Positions 24,367-26,275 of a stretch of 26,275 nucleotides of DNA are shown in pieces (position 1 is the stretch's first letter; every line of letters begins with the position of its first letter). The stretch lies in the NCBI GenBank assembly GCA_002714565.1, contig PAXU01000051.1, positions 44,495-70,769 on the forward strand, given 5' to 3'. The position numbers and the translations under genes were made by a program. The notes under the pieces are model-generated. The model searched no databases, was not told where the DNA came from, and was given only the letters and a program-made list of their open reading frames with translations. The stretch is from Rhodopirellula sp. Lineage in GTDB: Bacteria; Planctomycetota; Planctomycetia; Pirellulales; Pirellulaceae.

Positions 24367-26067
24367 CTAGCCATAATTGAGTTCACTTTTAGTTTCCCGA
24401 GTGATCGGTACGTCAATGAGAAGTGGTCTATCCGACGCGAGCCCATCGCGCAGAGCATCACTTACTTCGCTCGCTTTGTTTACCCTTATGGCTTCGACAC
24501 CGAATCCTCGGGCGATTGCCACGACATCCAGGTCTGGTTGAACGAGATCAAGTCCCTCAAATTCCCCGGCACTGGCCTGAGGTAATCCCATTGTTTGGCC
24601 GCAAACTTTGAGGATGTGGTACTGTGCGTTGTTGCAGATCAAAAATGTTGCCGGGATGTTGTAACGCGCAGCAGACCACAGCCCTTGAATCCCATACATG
24701 GCAGATCCTTCGCCGAGGATTCCCAGCACAGGGCGATCCGGCCATGCAAGCTGAGCACCTAACGTACATCCCAGTCCCCAACCTAGTCCCCAGCCTCGAT
24801 GACCGAAATAACCGGTTGTGTTCTGTAACACACCTAGCCGTTCTAACGTGGTGTTGGTCGTCGTGACAGCCTCTTCAATAACGGCCACATCTTCCGGTAG
24901 GACACGCCCAATAGCTCCCATTAATCCCAATGGTGTGAGCGGCTCACTTGAAAGCTGGCTATCAACTTCAGCCTGAAGCGATTGACGATTTGACTTCAAA
25001 TTCGCTGTGATCGTCTCGGTACGTTGCTGCACCTTGGTAGCCGTCACATCATCGAGACTCTCGTTAAACAAATCGGTTATCTCTGACAACGCCACCTTGG
25101 AATGCCCTACCACACCCACTGTGACGTCGTGATTCTTTCCAATTTGCCTGGGATCCTCATCTATATGAATGACTGCTGCTGTGTCCGGAATGGGGTTGGA
25201 TGGTTCCATGTAGATGTAAAGACGAAATAAGTCCATTCCGGCAACAAGAATGACATCATGGCCGGACAAGCGGTCCTTGATTCCTGGTGCCCATGGTGGC
25301 AGTCCCTGCGCGTTGAGAGGATGATCTGATCGAATTGGCAACCGACCGTGCGTTGTTCCCGGCTCAACATACACTGGAGCTCCGATGGCTTCTGCCAATA
25401 GAACCAACTCATTCTCAGCATAACACTCAACAAGTCTGCTACCGGCAATAATGGCTGGATTTGCAGCCGTAGCAAGCAGTGCTACAGCCTGCTCGATTGA
25501 CTCCCGCGGTGGTCTCGTGTGCACATTTGGCAGCGTGATCGCTGGTAGCTGACTGAATTCCCCCAGTTCCATTTGCAGGTCAACCGGTAAGCTCAGGAAC
25601 ACGGGGCCGGTCGGTGGTGTAAGCGCAGCCTGAATGCATCGCTTGATCGCCATGGGAAGATCCTCGATCCGATCCACTTCGATGCCGCATTTTGTCCAGG
25701 GTTTGGTTACCGCTAACATGTCACCACCAAGTATTGGTTCATCAAAGCTCAACCGACGATCCTGCTGGCCCGCTGTAACCAATAAAGGTGTACCCTCGCG
25801 ATATGCATTGTAGAGCATCCCCATAGCATTCCCGAGTCCCGGGCAAATATGCAGATTCACTACACCGAGCTGATTTCCCGCCATGCTATAGCCATCTGCC
25901 ATACTCATCACGGGCACTTCCTGTAGGCCCAGGATGTAGCGAAAACGCTGGTCATCGACGAGAGCGTCGTTTAGCGGCAATTCCGTAGAACCCGGATTAC
26001 CAAAAATAGTGTCGACGCCGGCTGATACCAGCATGTCCAGAAGAATCTGGATTCCCGTTGATGCCAT
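24367..26067 (-). CDS. ThDP-dependent enzyme related to benzoylformate decarboxylase
   Basis: The protein has 566 residues, typical of the acetolactate-synthase/decarboxylase superfamily. The N-terminal PYR domain has FGNPGSTELPL (Ser27), catalytic Glu50 in LQEVPV, and NLHICPGLGNAMG with His73, matching Ser26, Glu47 and His70 of benzoylformate decarboxylase. The C-terminal PP domain has the ThDP signature GEGSAMYGIQGLW (452-464) ending at Asn479-Asn480, with Glu453 where Asp is usual. The position of the second catalytic His (His281) is Tyr284 (LFRLYIY). Members decarboxylate or ligate 2-keto acids, but with these changes the substrate is open. No signal peptide. It is transcribed alone, 111 bp after the partial gene at the right edge. 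Confidence 0.87.
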   Translation of the reverse strand: MASTGIQILLDMLVSAGVDTIFGNPGSTELPLNDALVDDQRFRYILGLQEVPVMSMADGYSMAGNQLGVVNLHICPGLGNAMGMLYNAYREGTPLLVTAGQQDRRLSFDEPILGGDMLAVTKPWTKCGIEVDRIEDLPMAIKRCIQAALTPPTGPVFLSLPVDLQMELGEFSQLPAITLPNVHTRPPRESIEQAVALLATAANPAIIAGSRLVECYAENELVLLAEAIGAPVYVEPGTTHGRLPIRSDHPLNAQGLPPWAPGIKDRLSGHDVILVAGMDLFRLYIYMEPSNPIPDTAAVIHIDEDPRQIGKNHDVTVGVVGHSKVALSEITDLFNESLDDVTATKVQQRTETITANLKSNRQSLQAEVDSQLSSEPLTPLGLMGAIGRVLPEDVAVIEEAVTTTNTTLERLGVLQNTTGYFGHRGWGLGWGLGCTLGAQLAWPDRPVLGILGEGSAMYGIQGLWSAARYNIPATFLICNNAQYHILKVCGQTMGLPQASAGEFEGLDLVQPDLDVVAIARGFGVEAIRVNKASEVSDALRDGLASDRPLLIDVPITRETKSELNYG

Positions 26068-26178
26068 AACTTGCTCGGTTCTCTTCTAGAAAGCAGTCGC
26101 TGCCGCACTGTGGGTAAGACGATAACCGTCATATCAATTGTCGATTCTATATTATCATCTCCGAAGCAATAAATTACA

Positions 26179-26275
26179 TCACTCCGACTTGGGTTTGCGC
26201 CCACGAAAAATGACCGCAACAACAAGAATGACAATTGCAGGCACCACACCACCAAAAATGATGCGATAACTCAGC
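26179..26275 (-). CDS. C-terminal end of a membrane protein (5' part outside the window)
   Basis: The last 97 bp encode, on the minus strand, 31 codons and a TGA (26181-26179). The peptide is a transmembrane helix (IIFGGVVPAIVILVVAVIF) followed by a short basic tail (RGRKPKSE), the usual end of a protein whose C-terminus stays in the cytoplasm. The frame is open to the window edge. The family cannot be told from this piece. It lies 111 bp upstream of the ThDP enzyme gene on the same strand, so the two could be co-transcribed. Confidence 0.6.
   Translation of the reverse strand, partial: LSYRIIFGGVVPAIVILVVAVIFRGRKPKSE

Overview
The window looks like a piece of a Planctomycetota chromosome, most likely a marine Pirellulales- or Planctomycetales-type lineage. 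The evidence is gene content typical of that phylum. It includes a DUF1549/DUF1553 protein with a CxxCH site followed by a DUF1501 protein, a giant SGNH-hydrolase/PVC-type dehydrogenase fusion, FG-GAP and ASPIC/UnbV (CRTAC1-type) proteins, a periplasmic alpha/beta hydrolase and a creatininase-family amidohydrolase. Many genes lack a clear Shine-Dalgarno sequence, and the base composition looks close to 50% GC by eye. I saw no tRNA, rRNA, insertion sequence, phage gene or CRISPR array.

Left block (1-7067, all minus strand). Read in the direction of transcription it holds an exported NHL-type beta-propeller protein (7067-6237), a gap with an inverted repeat, a creatininase-family metalloamidohydrolase (6142-5420), a phytoene-dehydrogenase-like FAD oxidoreductase (5404-3842), and a very large exported SGNH/dehydrogenase/HEAT/discoidin-like protein (from 3761, running off the left edge). 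The creatininase and the oxidoreductase are 15 bp apart and probably one operon. The large protein may be its third gene.

Centre (7068-7645) is a 578-bp divergent intergenic region. It contains a textbook intrinsic terminator (12-bp stem, TTCG loop, seven T) with no annotated gene upstream of it, so a small RNA or a very small protein may lie there.

The plus-strand block (7646-19268) is a collinear set of eight genes that mostly encode cell-envelope or exported proteins: an FG-GAP protein with a CxxCH haem site, a membrane-anchored TPR protein, a CRTAC1/ASPIC lipoprotein, a second membrane-anchored TPR protein, a zinc-ribbon/TM/DUF3179-like protein, a DUF1549/DUF1553 protein, a DUF1501 protein with a Tat-like signal, and a GNAT acetyltransferase. 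The alternation FG-GAP, TPR, FG-GAP, TPR and the short gaps suggest co-expression of an extracytoplasmic assembly. Its substrate cannot be read from the sequence.

Right block (19328-26275). A two-lobed alpha/beta hydrolase and an M16 zinc protease of the two-module type follow on the plus strand. The protease gene meets, tail to tail with 5 bp between, a minus-strand ThDP-dependent enzyme related to benzoylformate decarboxylase. That enzyme carries two active-site substitutions. The last 97 bp hold the C-terminal tail of another minus-strand gene that ends in a membrane helix.
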